NCBI GenBank assembly: GCA_038239145.1
Contig: JBBSFB010000008.1
Coordinates: 1-64,000, forward strand
Direction of reading: 5' to 3'
DNA from: PALSA-610 sp038239145
GTDB taxonomy: Bacteria > Actinomycetota > Acidimicrobiia > IMCC26256 > PALSA-610
DNA: 64,000 nucleotides
The position numbers and the translations under genes are program-made. Shown here piece by piece: positions 51,563-60,937 of this stretch; the stretch's first letter is position 1, and each line of letters opens with the position of its first letter. A model generated the notes under the pieces. The model was not told where the DNA came from and ran no database searches. It saw only the letters and a list, made by a program, of their open reading frames with translations.

Positions 51563-52632
51563 TCGCGATGCTCATGGCCGCGGGCGCGTCGTTCGCGGTG
51601 ACGATCCTGTTCACACCGTTCCTCATCCGGCGCCTGCGCATCCTCGGTATCGGGCAACAGATCCGCGACGACGGTCCGATCGAGCATCCGCACGCGGCGA
51701 AGGCCGGGACACCGACCATGGGCGGGATCGCGATCGTGCTCGCGACCGTCGTCGGCTATCTCTTCGCGCACATACGCCGGCACGCGATCGCGTTCGCCAC
51801 GCCGGGCTGGGCGTTGATCGCCCTCATCGTCGGCCTCGGCTTCGTCGGTTGGATCGACGACTACCTGGGTGTGCGCGCCCGCCGCAACATGGGTCTGCGC
51901 AAGCGGGGCAAGACGTTGGGCATCGTTCTGGTCGCCGCCTTCTTCGCCTGGCTCGCCGTGTACTTCGTGCACACCGACACGCACCTCTCGTTCACGCGGC
52001 CGCTGCACGTCGACCTGGGCACTGTCGGTCTGTTCATCTGGGTGATCTTCGTGGTCTACGCGACCGCGAACGCGGTGAACCTCACGGACGGCCTCGACGG
52101 TCTCGCCGCAGGTTCCTCGGCGTTCACCTTTGCCGCGTTCATGATCATCGCCTTCACCGAGTTCCGGCATCCCGACATCTACGGCCAGTTCGGGCACCAG
52201 GCGGTGGGCAAGGTCTTCGCCGCGCAGGCGCTCGACCAGGCGGTGGTCGCGGCTGCGATGTTCGGTGCGTGCGCGGGCTTCCTGTGGTGGAACGCCGCGC
52301 CCGCGCGCATCTTCATGGGCGACACCGGCTCGCTCGCGATCGGCGGCTGCATGGGCGGGCTCGCGCTCCTGACCCGCACGCACCTGCTGCTGCCGTTGCT
52401 GGCAGGCCTGCCCGCGATCGAGACGCTCTCGGTCATCGCCCAGATCGTCTCGTACCGGGGCTTTCGGCGCCGGGTGCTGCGCATGGCGCCCATCCATCAT
52501 CACTTCGAGGTCGGCGGCTGGTCGGAGTTCACCGTCATCGTCCGGTTCTGGCTGTTCGCCGGGATCTGCGTGGCGCTCGCGATCGGCATCTTCTACGCCG
52601 ACTTCCTGCGGCACGGGGTGAACCTCGGATGA
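51559..52632 (+). CDS. mraY: Phospho-MurNAc-pentapeptide transferase
   Basis: The 357-residue, ten-helix protein has HAAKAGTPTMGGIAIVLA, GWIDDYLGVRARRNMGL (first Asp pair), NAVNLTDGLDGLAAG (DDD site), FMGDTGSLAIGG and the cytosolic MAPIHHHFEVGGWSE. It transfers the precursor to undecaprenyl phosphate, making lipid I. ATGA overlap with murF and with murD. Confidence 0.97.
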   Translation: MIAMLMAAGASFAVTILFTPFLIRRLRILGIGQQIRDDGPIEHPHAAKAGTPTMGGIAIVLATVVGYLFAHIRRHAIAFATPGWALIALIVGLGFVGWIDDYLGVRARRNMGLRKRGKTLGIVLVAAFFAWLAVYFVHTDTHLSFTRPLHVDLGTVGLFIWVIFVVYATANAVNLTDGLDGLAAGSSAFTFAAFMIIAFTEFRHPDIYGQFGHQAVGKVFAAQALDQAVVAAAMFGACAGFLWWNAAPARIFMGDTGSLAIGGCMGGLALLTRTHLLLPLLAGLPAIETLSVIAQIVSYRGFRRRVLRMAPIHHHFEVGGWSEFTVIVRFWLFAGICVALAIGIFYADFLRHGVNLG

Positions 52633-54008
52633 CGCGCGTGCTCGTGATCGGACTCGGGGAGACGGGCGTCGCCGTCGCGCAAGTGTTGCGCGCCGAGGGC
52701 GCGTCGGTCGTGGTGCTCGAGGACGCGCCGTCGGCGACGCCCCGGTACGCCGAGCGCGTGCAATCGTTGCGCGAGATCGGGGCTGACCTCGTCGAGGCTC
52801 CCGACCCGGCTCGAACCCGCGCGTTGGTCTCGGGTGTCGATCTCGTCGTGCCGAGCCCGTTGGTCCCCCCCGGGCACCCGGCGATCGTCGTCGCCGGCGA
52901 ACTCACGGTGCCGGTCCGCAGCGAGATCGACATCGCCGCCGAGCGGGCGCGGGTCCCGATCGTCGCAGTCACGGGTACGAACGGGAAGACGACCGTCACG
53001 ACGATGATCGCGGCGATGCTCGACGCGTCCGCCGTCGCAACGGTCGCGGCGGGCAACCTCGGTCGTCCCCTCATCGACGCCGTCGGCGACGCTGCCGTCG
53101 ATGCCGCCCCGGGTACCGGAGTGATCGTCGCCGAGGTCTCGTCGTTCCAACTCGCGTTCGTACAGCCGACGTTCCGGCCGCGCGTGGCCGTGCTCCTCGC
53201 GATCACTCCGGACCATCTCGACTGGCACGGGTCCTTCGCCGGCTACGCGGCCGCCAAGGCGCAGATCACCGCGTACCAGGCCGCATCTGATCTGTTGGTG
53301 TACGACGCCGACGACGAGCACGCGGTCGCGGTCGCGGCGTCGACGCGTGCGCGCACTGTCGGGGTGTCGGCCCGCGCCGACGCGAATGGTTGTTTCCGGG
53401 TCGTCGGCGACGACCTCGTCTTTCCCGACGGGCAGGTGCTGGCCCCGGTCTCGGTGATGGTGCGCGCCCTCGGGCACGACCGCACGAACGCGCTCGCGGC
53501 GGCCGCGGCAGCCTTGGAGGTGGGCGCAACCGTCGACGCCATTCTTGCCACGCTCCGCGCGTACGCGACCATGCCCCATCGCGTCGCTCTGGTAGGCGAA
53601 GCTAGTGGTGTGCAGTGGTTTGACGACTCCAAGGCGACCAACCCTGATGCCACGCGGCGCGCGATTGCGTCGTTCGAATCCGTGGTCCTCCTCGCCGGTG
53701 GCCGCAACAAGGGTCTCGATCTGTCGGTGCTCGCAGAGGAGTCGGCCCGGGTGCGCGGCGTCGTCGCGTTCGGCGAATCGGGTCCCGAGATCGCGGCCGC
53801 GTTCGCCCGCGCCGGCACGCCCGTCGAGCAGGTCGCCGACATGCGCGCCGCGGTCCACGCGGCCCGGCGCATGGCGCGCGCCGGAGACGTCGTGTTGTTG
53901 TCGCCCGCGTGCGCCTCGTTCGACGCCTACAGCGGGTACGCGGCGCGCGGCGACGACTTCGCCCACGAGGTCCAGGTCCAGATACTCGAGGAGGCGACGT
54001 CGCGATGA
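52629..54008 (+). CDS. murD: UDP-MurNAc-L-alanine:D-glutamate ligase
   Basis: The 459-residue protein has an N-terminal Rossmann start VLVIGLGETGVAVAQVLRA, the ATP motif VAVTGTNGKTTVTTMIAAM, the substrate motif FDDSKATNPDAT and LLSPACASFDAYSGYAARGDDF near the end. It adds D-glutamate to UDP-MurNAc-L-Ala. ATGA overlaps on both sides. Confidence 0.96.
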   Translation: MTRVLVIGLGETGVAVAQVLRAEGASVVVLEDAPSATPRYAERVQSLREIGADLVEAPDPARTRALVSGVDLVVPSPLVPPGHPAIVVAGELTVPVRSEIDIAAERARVPIVAVTGTNGKTTVTTMIAAMLDASAVATVAAGNLGRPLIDAVGDAAVDAAPGTGVIVAEVSSFQLAFVQPTFRPRVAVLLAITPDHLDWHGSFAGYAAAKAQITAYQAASDLLVYDADDEHAVAVAASTRARTVGVSARADANGCFRVVGDDLVFPDGQVLAPVSVMVRALGHDRTNALAAAAAALEVGATVDAILATLRAYATMPHRVALVGEASGVQWFDDSKATNPDATRRAIASFESVVLLAGGRNKGLDLSVLAEESARVRGVVAFGESGPEIAAAFARAGTPVEQVADMRAAVHAARRMARAGDVVLLSPACASFDAYSGYAARGDDFAHEVQVQILEEATSR

Positions 54009-55255
54009 CAACGGTCACACCTCGCGTGCCGCTCGATCGGCTGCGACAGATCCGCAATCCGTTCGCACGGATCGGTCGATCGGTAATGACCCGGCTCGAG
54101 CGCCGGGAGCAACTCCCCCGGCCGGCCTCGTACATCGTGCTCTGCGCGACGATCGGGGTGCTCAACGTCGTCGGCCTCGTCATGATCCTCTCCGCCTCGT
54201 CGGTGGCCGCACTCTCCAACTACGGGTCGTCCTGGTACTTCTTCAACCGTCAGCTCATGTGGGCCGTGGTCGGGCTGATCGCGTTCCTGGTCGCAGTGCG
54301 GATCGATTACCGGGTCTGGCGCCGGTTCGCGCCGATCGTTCTGATCGGCGCGTTCGGTGCGCTGTCGATCGTGCTCGTCGGCGGAAAGCTCGTCTCCGGT
54401 TCGCAGCGTTGGATCGTGCTCGGGCCGTTGCAGCTCCAACCGAGCGAGCTCGCGAAGCTCGCGCTTCTCGTCTGTGGCGCGGAGATACTCACCCGTCGCG
54501 CCGATCGTCTCGACGATCCGCGCGCGTGGCGGCCCGTCATCATGATCTTCGTCGTACTCGCCGCGCTGGTGATGAAGGAGCCCGATCTCGCGTCGACCAT
54601 CGTCCTCGGTGTGATCGTCGGGTCGCTGCTCATCGTCGGTGGAGTCCGGACCCGGCACCTCGCCCAGATGATCGCGATCGGTGTCGTGGGGACGGGCGTG
54701 CTCTCGCTGCTCGCCGGGTACCGGCGCGCCCGTATCTTCTCGTTCCTCCACCCGGGCCACGACGTCGGCAACACCGGATACCAGTTGTACCGCTCGCTCA
54801 TCGCGATCGGCAGCGGCGGCGTCAACGGTGTCGGGCTCGGCGCGGGGCGGGCCAAGTGGTTCTTCCTTCCCAACGCGCACACCGACTTCATCTTCGCCAT
54901 CATCGGCGAGGAGCTCGGGTTCATCGGGTGCCTGCTCGTGCTCGGTCTCTTCGTCGGGCTCGGTCTGGTCGGGCTCCGCATCGCCCGGAGGGCCCCCGAT
55001 CGATTCGGCATGCTGATCGCGACCGGCGTCACGGCCTGGATCGTCGGGCAGGCCGCGATAAATCTGGGCGCGGTGATCGGCGTGCTCCCGGTATCGGGCG
55101 TGCCCTTGCCGTTCCTCTCCGTCGGCGGGACGTCGCTCGTGATCACGATGTTCAGCATCGGCGTCGTGGCGAACGTTGCGCGCCAGGCGATTCCGACGCC
55201 GGTCCGACCGCGTGCGCAGACTCCGGATCGTCCGGTGCGCGCCCGGGTGTCGTGA
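54005..55255 (+). CDS. ftsW: Septal peptidoglycan glycosyltransferase FtsW
   Basis: The 416-residue SEDS protein has about ten membrane helices, with QRWIVLGPLQLQPSELAKLA and NAHTDFIFAIIGEELGFIG, the conserved SEDS loops, and SGVPLPFLSVGGTSLVITM near the end. It polymerises septal glycan with FtsI. ATGA overlap with murD; its stop overlaps the murG GTG. Confidence 0.95.
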   Translation: MTTVTPRVPLDRLRQIRNPFARIGRSVMTRLERREQLPRPASYIVLCATIGVLNVVGLVMILSASSVAALSNYGSSWYFFNRQLMWAVVGLIAFLVAVRIDYRVWRRFAPIVLIGAFGALSIVLVGGKLVSGSQRWIVLGPLQLQPSELAKLALLVCGAEILTRRADRLDDPRAWRPVIMIFVVLAALVMKEPDLASTIVLGVIVGSLLIVGGVRTRHLAQMIAIGVVGTGVLSLLAGYRRARIFSFLHPGHDVGNTGYQLYRSLIAIGSGGVNGVGLGAGRAKWFFLPNAHTDFIFAIIGEELGFIGCLLVLGLFVGLGLVGLRIARRAPDRFGMLIATGVTAWIVGQAAINLGAVIGVLPVSGVPLPFLSVGGTSLVITMFSIGVVANVARQAIPTPVRPRAQTPDRPVRARVS

Positions 55256-56466
55256 GCGCACGCGCACCGGCACCTGATCGCGTCGTCCCAGGAGACGGCG
55301 TCGTACCAGGAGACGGCGTCGTACCAGGAGACGGCGTCGTACCAGGAGACGGCGTCGTACCAGGAGACGGCGTCGTACCAGGAGACGAGGTCTACGCGCT
55401 GCTCGCCGGCGGCGGTACCGGGGGTCACACCTATCCCGCGATCGCGGTCGCGCAGGAGCTCGAGCGGCGCGGCCATGCGGTCCGTTTCGTCGGGGGAAAG
55501 CGCGGGATCGAAGGCCGCGTCGTACCGGCGGCCGGATTCGAGATCGACCTCCTCCCGGGCCGCGGACTCCAACGCAAGCTCACCTTCCAGAACTTCGAAG
55601 CCATCTGGGGCGCGGCCTCGGCGTTCGCGCGCGCGCTCGTGATCGTCCGGCGTCGCCGGCCGCGCATCGTCGTCGGGTTCGGGGGCTACGCGTCGCTCCC
55701 GTGCGTGGTCGCAGCGCGGCTGTTGCGGGTTCCCGTCGTGGTGCACGAGCAGGACGCGGCGCCCGGGCTCGCGAATCGTTGGGGCGTACGGCTCGGTGCT
55801 CGCGCCGCGATCTCACTACCGGGCACTCCGTTGCCGAACGCGACGCTCACGGGCAATCCCGTGCGGGTCGCGTTTGCGGAGCTCGAACGGTTGCCCCGGC
55901 CTGCGGGCGAACCCGCGCTCGTCGCGGTGTTCGGCGGCGCCCAAGGTGCGCGCACGATCAACCGCGCCGCGCTGGGGTGCTACGACGCCTGGAGGGGCCG
56001 CACCGACATGGCCGTCCGGCACGTCTGTGGCCCTCGCAATCTCGAGGAGTGCGAATCGACGCTCGCGTCGGCGCGCCGCGCCGACGACGCGCTGCGGTAC
56101 GAGATCGTCGGCTACGAGGAGCACATGGATGTCGTGTTCAGCCGCGCCGCCCTCGCGGTGTGCCGATCGGGTGCGGGCACGATCGCCGAGCTCACCGCGG
56201 TCGGGCTGCCCGCGATCCTGGTCCCGCTGCCCGGCGCCCCGAGCGACCACCAGACCCGGAACGCGCAGACCCTGGAACGGGCGGGGGCGGCCGTCATGCT
56301 TTCCGATTCCGAATGTGACCCGGCCCGACTCGACTCGGTCGTGTCGGAGCTGCTGGGCGCGTCCGATCGACTCGTTCGCATGGGTGACGCCGCGCGCGGC
56401 CTCGGACAACGGGACGCGGCCGAGCGGGTGGCCGATCTGGTGGAGGAGCACGCCGGTGGCCTCTGA
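55252..56466 (+). CDS. murG: UDP-GlcNAc:lipid I GlcNAc transferase with repeat-bearing N-terminus
   Basis: The 404-residue protein has the GT-B core: LLAGGGTGGHTYPAIAVAQEL, GFGGYASLPCVVAARLL, VVVHEQDAAPGLANR, VFGGAQGARTIN and CRSGAGTIAELTAVGLPAILVPLPGA. Unusual is a 47-residue N-terminal extension: starting from GTG 55252 the sequence runs through six copies of VVPGDG before the normal MurG start at about residue 48. No ATG, GTG or TTG closer to the core is in frame, so the extension should be translated. It makes lipid II. murC overlaps its end by 11 bases. Confidence 0.93.
   Translation: MSARAPAPDRVVPGDGVVPGDGVVPGDGVVPGDGVVPGDGVVPGDEVYALLAGGGTGGHTYPAIAVAQELERRGHAVRFVGGKRGIEGRVVPAAGFEIDLLPGRGLQRKLTFQNFEAIWGAASAFARALVIVRRRRPRIVVGFGGYASLPCVVAARLLRVPVVVHEQDAAPGLANRWGVRLGARAAISLPGTPLPNATLTGNPVRVAFAELERLPRPAGEPALVAVFGGAQGARTINRAALGCYDAWRGRTDMAVRHVCGPRNLEECESTLASARRADDALRYEIVGYEEHMDVVFSRAALAVCRSGAGTIAELTAVGLPAILVPLPGAPSDHQTRNAQTLERAGAAVMLSDSECDPARLDSVVSELLGASDRLVRMGDAARGLGQRDAAERVADLVEEHAGGL
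55282..55389 (+). repeat. 18-base tandem array (6 copies) inside the murG start
   Basis: GTCGTACCAGGAGACGGC repeats six times in frame, with a first copy reading CCC for ACC and a last copy ending GAG. It encodes VVPGDG. Each copy carries an AGGAG that resembles a ribosome-binding site, though no start codon follows at proper distance. Confidence 0.95.
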
Positions 56467-57883
56467 CGATCTCGAAGGGGTCGGGCCCGGCGCGCCGGGC
56501 CTCGATCTGTCGCAACCCCGACGCGTCCATATCGTCGGCGTGGCCGGCGCGGGGATGAGTGCGATCGCGCTGGTACTGGCGCGCATGGGTCACGTGGTGA
56601 GCGGTTCCGACATCAAGAGCGCGGCGGTGCTCGAGCGTCTGGCCGCGGCCGGTGTCGACGTGCACGTCGGAAATCGGGCCGAACACGTGCCCGCCGACGC
56701 CGACGCGGTCGTGTACTCCACCGCTATCCCTCTGCGGAATGTCGAGCTCGTGACCGCCAACGCGCGGGGCATCCCCGTGTTGCACCGCGCCGCGGCCCTC
56801 GCCGCGCTGGCTGCGACCCGCAAGACGATCGCGGTAGCGGGCTCGCACGGCAAAACGACGAGCGCCTCGATGCTTGCGCTCATACTACGGCGCGCGGGCT
56901 GGTCGCCGAGTTTCGTGATCGGCGGCGAGGTCAACGAGGTCGGTAGCAATGCCGCGTTTGGCGAAGGCGAATGGCTCGTCGTCGAAGCCGACGAGAGCGA
57001 CGGCACCTTCTTGCACCTGTCGCCCGAGGCCGCGCTCGTGACGAACGTCGAGCCCGATCACCTCGATTACTACGGCGATTTCGACTCCCTCGTGCGGGCG
57101 TTCGAACAGTTCGTCACGTCGGTGTCGGGACCCGTCGTCGTCTGCGTCGACGACGCGGTGGCGGCCGTTCTGGCGGGACACGGGTCGACGATGCGTACCT
57201 ATGGTTTTGCACCCGGGGCCGACTACCGCATCGTCGACGAGGTCGTCGACGCGCAAGGCTGTCGGTTCACCTTGGCTTCCGGCGGGAGCCGCACCGAGAT
57301 CACTGTCCCCGCGGGCGTGAAGGCATCGACGAATGCCGCCGGCGCGATTGCGATCGCGTTGGAGCTCGGCGTCGAGATCGACGCCGCGGTCAAGGCGCTC
57401 GCCGGCTTCGGTGGCGTCGCGCGCCGGTTCCAGTACCGCGGCGAACGCGACGGCGTCACCTTCATCGACGACTACGCCCATCTCCCCACCGAGGTGGACG
57501 CCGCCATTGCCGCGGCCCGGCAAGGGCCGTGGCGGCGGGTCGTGGTGGTGTTCCAACCCCATCGCTACACCCGCACCGCATCGATCGGACCGCAATTTGC
57601 CGACTCGTTCTCCGCCGCCGACACCCTGGTGCTCACCGACGTCTATCCGGCTGGGGAAACGCCGATCCCGGGCGTATCCGGGCGGTCGATCCTTCGGGCC
57701 GTGCTCGACCGTCATCCGTCGTTGGCCGTCGCGTATCTCCCGCGCACGGCCGATCTGGCCGGGGTACCGGCGCGCTACGCGCGGCCGGGGGATCTCGTGC
57801 TGACCCTCGGCGCCGGCGATCTCACCACCGTGCCCGACGTCTGGATGGGCATTTCCGACGTGTGGACGGCGGCGGGAGCGTGA
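56456..57883 (+). CDS. murC: UDP-MurNAc:L-alanine ligase
   Basis: The 475-residue Mur ligase has VHIVGVAGAGMSAIALVLARMG, SGSDIKSAAV, the ATP site VAGSHGKTTSASMLAL, VVEADESDGTFL and FIDDYAHLPTEVDAAI. It begins the peptide stem with L-alanine. GTG 56456 has GGAGGAG upstream; its start overlaps murG by 11 bases, and its stop overlaps murB. Confidence 0.96.
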   Translation: MASDDLEGVGPGAPGLDLSQPRRVHIVGVAGAGMSAIALVLARMGHVVSGSDIKSAAVLERLAAAGVDVHVGNRAEHVPADADAVVYSTAIPLRNVELVTANARGIPVLHRAAALAALAATRKTIAVAGSHGKTTSASMLALILRRAGWSPSFVIGGEVNEVGSNAAFGEGEWLVVEADESDGTFLHLSPEAALVTNVEPDHLDYYGDFDSLVRAFEQFVTSVSGPVVVCVDDAVAAVLAGHGSTMRTYGFAPGADYRIVDEVVDAQGCRFTLASGGSRTEITVPAGVKASTNAAGAIAIALELGVEIDAAVKALAGFGGVARRFQYRGERDGVTFIDDYAHLPTEVDAAIAAARQGPWRRVVVVFQPHRYTRTASIGPQFADSFSAADTLVLTDVYPAGETPIPGVSGRSILRAVLDRHPSLAVAYLPRTADLAGVPARYARPGDLVLTLGAGDLTTVPDVWMGISDVWTAAGA

Positions 57884-58836
57884 GAGGGTCTTCGGCGCAG
57901 GTACGCGCACTGGCGGCGACGCTCGCCGACCTGCTTCCCCGGCGGGTCGAGCGCGCTGCGCCGTCGGCGCCGGTCACGACGTACCGCTGCGGCGGTCCGA
58001 TAGCCCTGCTCGTGCGCGTCGACCGGCAGGACGATCTCGTCGTTCTCGCCGACGCGCTCGGCACGCACCCCGAGGTTCCGGTGCTGGTGATCGGTCGGGG
58101 CTCCAATCTGTTGATCTCCGACGCCGGCTTCGATGGCGTCGCGGTCGTGCTCGGCGGCGAGTTCGAACGCATCGACGTGGATGGCGACAGGTCGCACGTC
58201 GACGCGGGCAGCGCGGTTCCCCTTCCCGTGCTGGCGCGCCAAGCCGCCAAAGCCGGGATCGCCGGGCTCGAGTTCTTCGCGGGCATCCCCGGGAGCGTCG
58301 GCGGGGGAGTGCGGATGAATGCCGGCGGTCACGGCGCCGAGACGAAGGACGTCATCGTCTCTGCGCGTGTGTTCAGCCTCGCCACCGCGCAGACGACCGA
58401 GGTCGACGGGCCCGGGCTCGGCTTCGGGTATCGGCACTCCGCGCTCGGACTCCGTTCGGTCGTGCTGTCGGCGTCCTTCGCCGGGCACGCCGACGATCCC
58501 GCTGCATGCGAACGCCGCATCGACGAGATCGTGCGCTGGCGGCGCGAACATCAACCGGGCGGGCAGAACGCGGGCTCGGTATTCACCAATCCGCCGGGCG
58601 ACACCGCGGGCCGGCTCATCGATGCGTGCGGTTGCAAGGGGATGCGGGTCGGTGACGTCGTGGTGTCGGAGAAGCATGCCAACTTCTTCGCGGCCGGTCC
58701 CGACGCCCACGCCGACGACGTCGTCGCGCTCATGGAACTGGTTCGAACCCGGGTCGAGTCCGCCACCGGCGTATATCTCGTTCCCGAGTTGCAGCTTGTC
58801 GGCTTCGCCGACCGGTCGGAGGAGACAGCCCGATGA
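57880..58836 (+). CDS. murB: UDP-N-acetylenolpyruvoylglucosamine reductase
   Basis: The 318-residue flavoenzyme has VLVIGRGSNLLISDAGFDG (FAD), FFAGIPGSVGGGVRMNAGGHG, GFGYRHSALG, QNAGSVFTNPPGDTAGRLID and EKHANFFAAGPDAHADDV. It reduces the enolpyruvyl group to lactyl, making UDP-MurNAc. GTG start overlaps murC. Confidence 0.96.
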   Translation: MRGSSAQVRALAATLADLLPRRVERAAPSAPVTTYRCGGPIALLVRVDRQDDLVVLADALGTHPEVPVLVIGRGSNLLISDAGFDGVAVVLGGEFERIDVDGDRSHVDAGSAVPLPVLARQAAKAGIAGLEFFAGIPGSVGGGVRMNAGGHGAETKDVIVSARVFSLATAQTTEVDGPGLGFGYRHSALGLRSVVLSASFAGHADDPAACERRIDEIVRWRREHQPGGQNAGSVFTNPPGDTAGRLIDACGCKGMRVGDVVVSEKHANFFAAGPDAHADDVVALMELVRTRVESATGVYLVPELQLVGFADRSEETAR

Positions 58837-59684
58837 CGACAACGCCGACCGACACGGGTACAGGAACGGAATCGGAGACGAGGCCGGAGCCGCAAGACGA
58901 ATCGACGACACCGTCCCCGGTCCGAACGGATGGCGCCGAAAGAGTGCGCATCGATCCCCGGATCCGTGAACGCCGGATCGAGGTCATACGCCAGGCCGGC
59001 CGCCGGCGGCTCCGGGTGTTGCTGGTCGTGTCGACCGTGCTGATCGCGTTGGGTATCGCGTTTTTGGTCGTGACCTCGCCGCTGCTCGACGTCGACCACA
59101 TGACCGTCACCGGTGCCCGGCACGTGACCGCTGCGGAAGTGCGCGCCGCCTCTGGAGTTCACCTGCACGATCATCTGCCCTTCGTGGATCTCTCGCGGGC
59201 GGCGCACCGCATCGAGCAGCTCCCCTGGGTGCGCGACGCGACGGTGCGCCGCAAGCTTCCCGGGACCCTCGCGATCACGATCATCGAGTACTCGCCCGTC
59301 GCCTACGTGCGCGTTCCCGGCGGCGTCATGTTGGTCGCCGCGAACGGGCACGTGATCGACCGCGCCCCGACTCCGCCGCCGCACACGGTCGAGGTGCGCG
59401 GTGTGCGGCTCGCGCCGAGCGCGGGAAACCTGCTCGCGCCGTCTGACGCCGCGGGCATCGTCGGGCGGCTTCCCGCCGTGCTCGCCCGGCGCATCGGCAG
59501 GGTCGACGTGAGCGGCGACGGTCTCACGCTCGATGTCGTCGGTAACGGCGAGATCCGCCTGGGCGACTCGAGCGATCTCGGCGCCAAGGCGACGGCCGCG
59601 CTCGCGGTGCTGACGAACAACGGCGCGGCGCGATTCCGCTACATCGACGTCTCGACGCCCGATCGCGCCGTCCTCGCACGCTGA
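58833..59684 (+). CDS. ftsQ: Division protein FtsQ
   Basis: The 283-residue protein has a Thr/acidic cytoplasmic start, one membrane helix (VLLVVSTVLIALGIAFLVV), then a POTRA domain beginning SPLLDVDHMTVTGARHVTAAEV and the FtsQ part IEQLPWVRDATVRRKLPGTLAITIIEYSPVAYVR. It joins FtsL and FtsB in the divisome. ATGA overlap with murB. Confidence 0.92.
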   Translation: MTTTPTDTGTGTESETRPEPQDESTTPSPVRTDGAERVRIDPRIRERRIEVIRQAGRRRLRVLLVVSTVLIALGIAFLVVTSPLLDVDHMTVTGARHVTAAEVRAASGVHLHDHLPFVDLSRAAHRIEQLPWVRDATVRRKLPGTLAITIIEYSPVAYVRVPGGVMLVAANGHVIDRAPTPPPHTVEVRGVRLAPSAGNLLAPSDAAGIVGRLPAVLARRIGRVDVSGDGLTLDVVGNGEIRLGDSSDLGAKATAALAVLTNNGAARFRYIDVSTPDRAVLAR

Positions 59685-59727
59685 GGATGGTGCGCCCGCG
59701 CTTCAAGGATGGTGCGCCCGTGATTGA
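59684..59727 (+). repeat. 22-base direct repeat after ftsQ
   Basis: AGGATGGTGCGCCCG appears at 59684 and at 59706, with a 22-base period. The first copy begins on the last base of the ftsQ TGA. Confidence 0.7.
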
Positions 59728-59752
59728 TTCGGCGAACGCGCTCCGGTACAGT
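59724..59752 (+). promoter_or_regulatory. ftsZ promoter
   Basis: TTGATT (59724-59729) and TACAGT (59747-59752) are separated by exactly 17 bases, a good sigma-A promoter about 110 bases before ftsZ. It would allow ftsZ expression independent of the upstream dcw promoter, as known in other actinobacteria. Confidence 0.65.
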
Positions 59753-59767
59753 CTCGACGCGAAGCAC

Positions 59768-59789
59768 AGGTTGACGTAAATGTCAACCT
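59768..59789 (+). promoter_or_regulatory. Inverted repeat in the ftsZ leader
   Basis: AGGTTGAC-GTAAAT-GTCAACCT has perfect eight-base arms around a six-base centre, just downstream of the presumed ftsZ transcription start. It may be an operator or an mRNA hairpin; no known regulator was matched. Confidence 0.55.
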
Positions 59790-59860
59790 CGAGTTGAGCT
59801 TCATAGTTTCACTCCCGAACGCAGCCCGGAAGTCAGCAAGGAAGCAAGGAAGAGGGTCAC

Positions 59861-60937
59861 ATGCTCGGCGCTCCGCAGCACTATCTCGCGGTCATCAAAG
59901 TCGTCGGAGTCGGCGGGGGTGGTTGCAACGCGGTGAACCGCATGATCGACGCGGGGCTGAAGGGCGTCGAATTCATCGCGATCAATACCGACGCCCAGTC
60001 GCTGCTGTTGTCCGACGCCGACGTGAAGCTCGACATCGGGCGCACGCTCACCCGCGGTCTCGGCGCCGGCTCCGACCCCGAGGTCGGTCAACAAGCGGCC
60101 GAGGAACACCGCCAGGAGATCGAAGAGGTGCTGAAAGGTGCCGACATGGTCTTCATCACCGCGGGCAAGGGTGGCGGAACCGGTACCGGTGGCGCGCCGG
60201 TCGTGGCCGAGATCGCGAAGCAGATAGGCGCGTTGACGATCGGAGTCGTGACCCGCCCGTTCGGCTTCGAGGGACGCCGGCGTTCGGTGCAGGCCGAGTC
60301 GGGCATCGCGAAGCTGAAGGAAAAGGTCGACACGATCATCATCATCCCGAACGAGCGCCTCCTCCAGGTGAGCGACGAGCGGACGTCGATGTTGAACGCG
60401 TTCAAGATGGCCGACGAAGTGTTGCTGCAAGGAGTGCAGGGCATCACCGATCTGATCACTACACCCGGCCTCATCAACACCGACTTCGCCGACGTGAAGA
60501 TGATCCTCACGAACGCGGGCTCCGCACTCATGGGCGTGGGCTACGCGTCGGGCGACGGTCGTGCGGTCACTGCGGCCCGGGCCGCGATCTCGAGCCCGCT
60601 GCTCGAGGCGAGCATCGAAGGCGCGCGCGGCATCCTGCTCAACGTGAGCGGACCGTCCGACCTCGGTCTGTTCGAGCTGAACGAAGCGGCCGAGATCATC
60701 GGTCAGGCTGCGCACCCCGACGCGAACATCATCTTCGGTGCGGTGATCGACGACGCCCTCGGCGACGAGGTGCGGCTCACGGTCATCGCGGCCGGGTTCG
60801 ACCGCTACGAAGGAGAGACGAGCGGAGCGCGCAAGTCGGCGTACTCGCTCGAGCTCGACGACGAGGACTCGCTCGCCGGCGCCGAAGCGCTCGATCTCGG
60901 CGACGACGACTTCGACGTTCCCGAATTCCTGCGGTGA
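59861..60937 (+). CDS. ftsZ: Cell-division GTPase FtsZ
   Basis: The 358-residue tubulin homologue has VVGVGGGGCNAVNRMI, the GTP loop GKGGGTGTGGAPVVAEIAK near residues 101-118, the T7-loop region LITTPGLINTDFADVKMIL, and the C-terminal interaction peptide DDFDVPEFLR. It forms the Z ring. It is shorter than most FtsZ because the linker is short (about 30 residues). Confidence 0.98.
   Translation: MLGAPQHYLAVIKVVGVGGGGCNAVNRMIDAGLKGVEFIAINTDAQSLLLSDADVKLDIGRTLTRGLGAGSDPEVGQQAAEEHRQEIEEVLKGADMVFITAGKGGGTGTGGAPVVAEIAKQIGALTIGVVTRPFGFEGRRRSVQAESGIAKLKEKVDTIIIIPNERLLQVSDERTSMLNAFKMADEVLLQGVQGITDLITTPGLINTDFADVKMILTNAGSALMGVGYASGDGRAVTAARAAISSPLLEASIEGARGILLNVSGPSDLGLFELNEAAEIIGQAAHPDANIIFGAVIDDALGDEVRLTVIAAGFDRYEGETSGARKSAYSLELDDEDSLAGAEALDLGDDDFDVPEFLR

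Noticed and set aside
55282..55389. CRISPR or regulatory repeat between ftsW and murG
   Set aside because: The 18-base units are contiguous and keep the reading frame of murG; they are coding.
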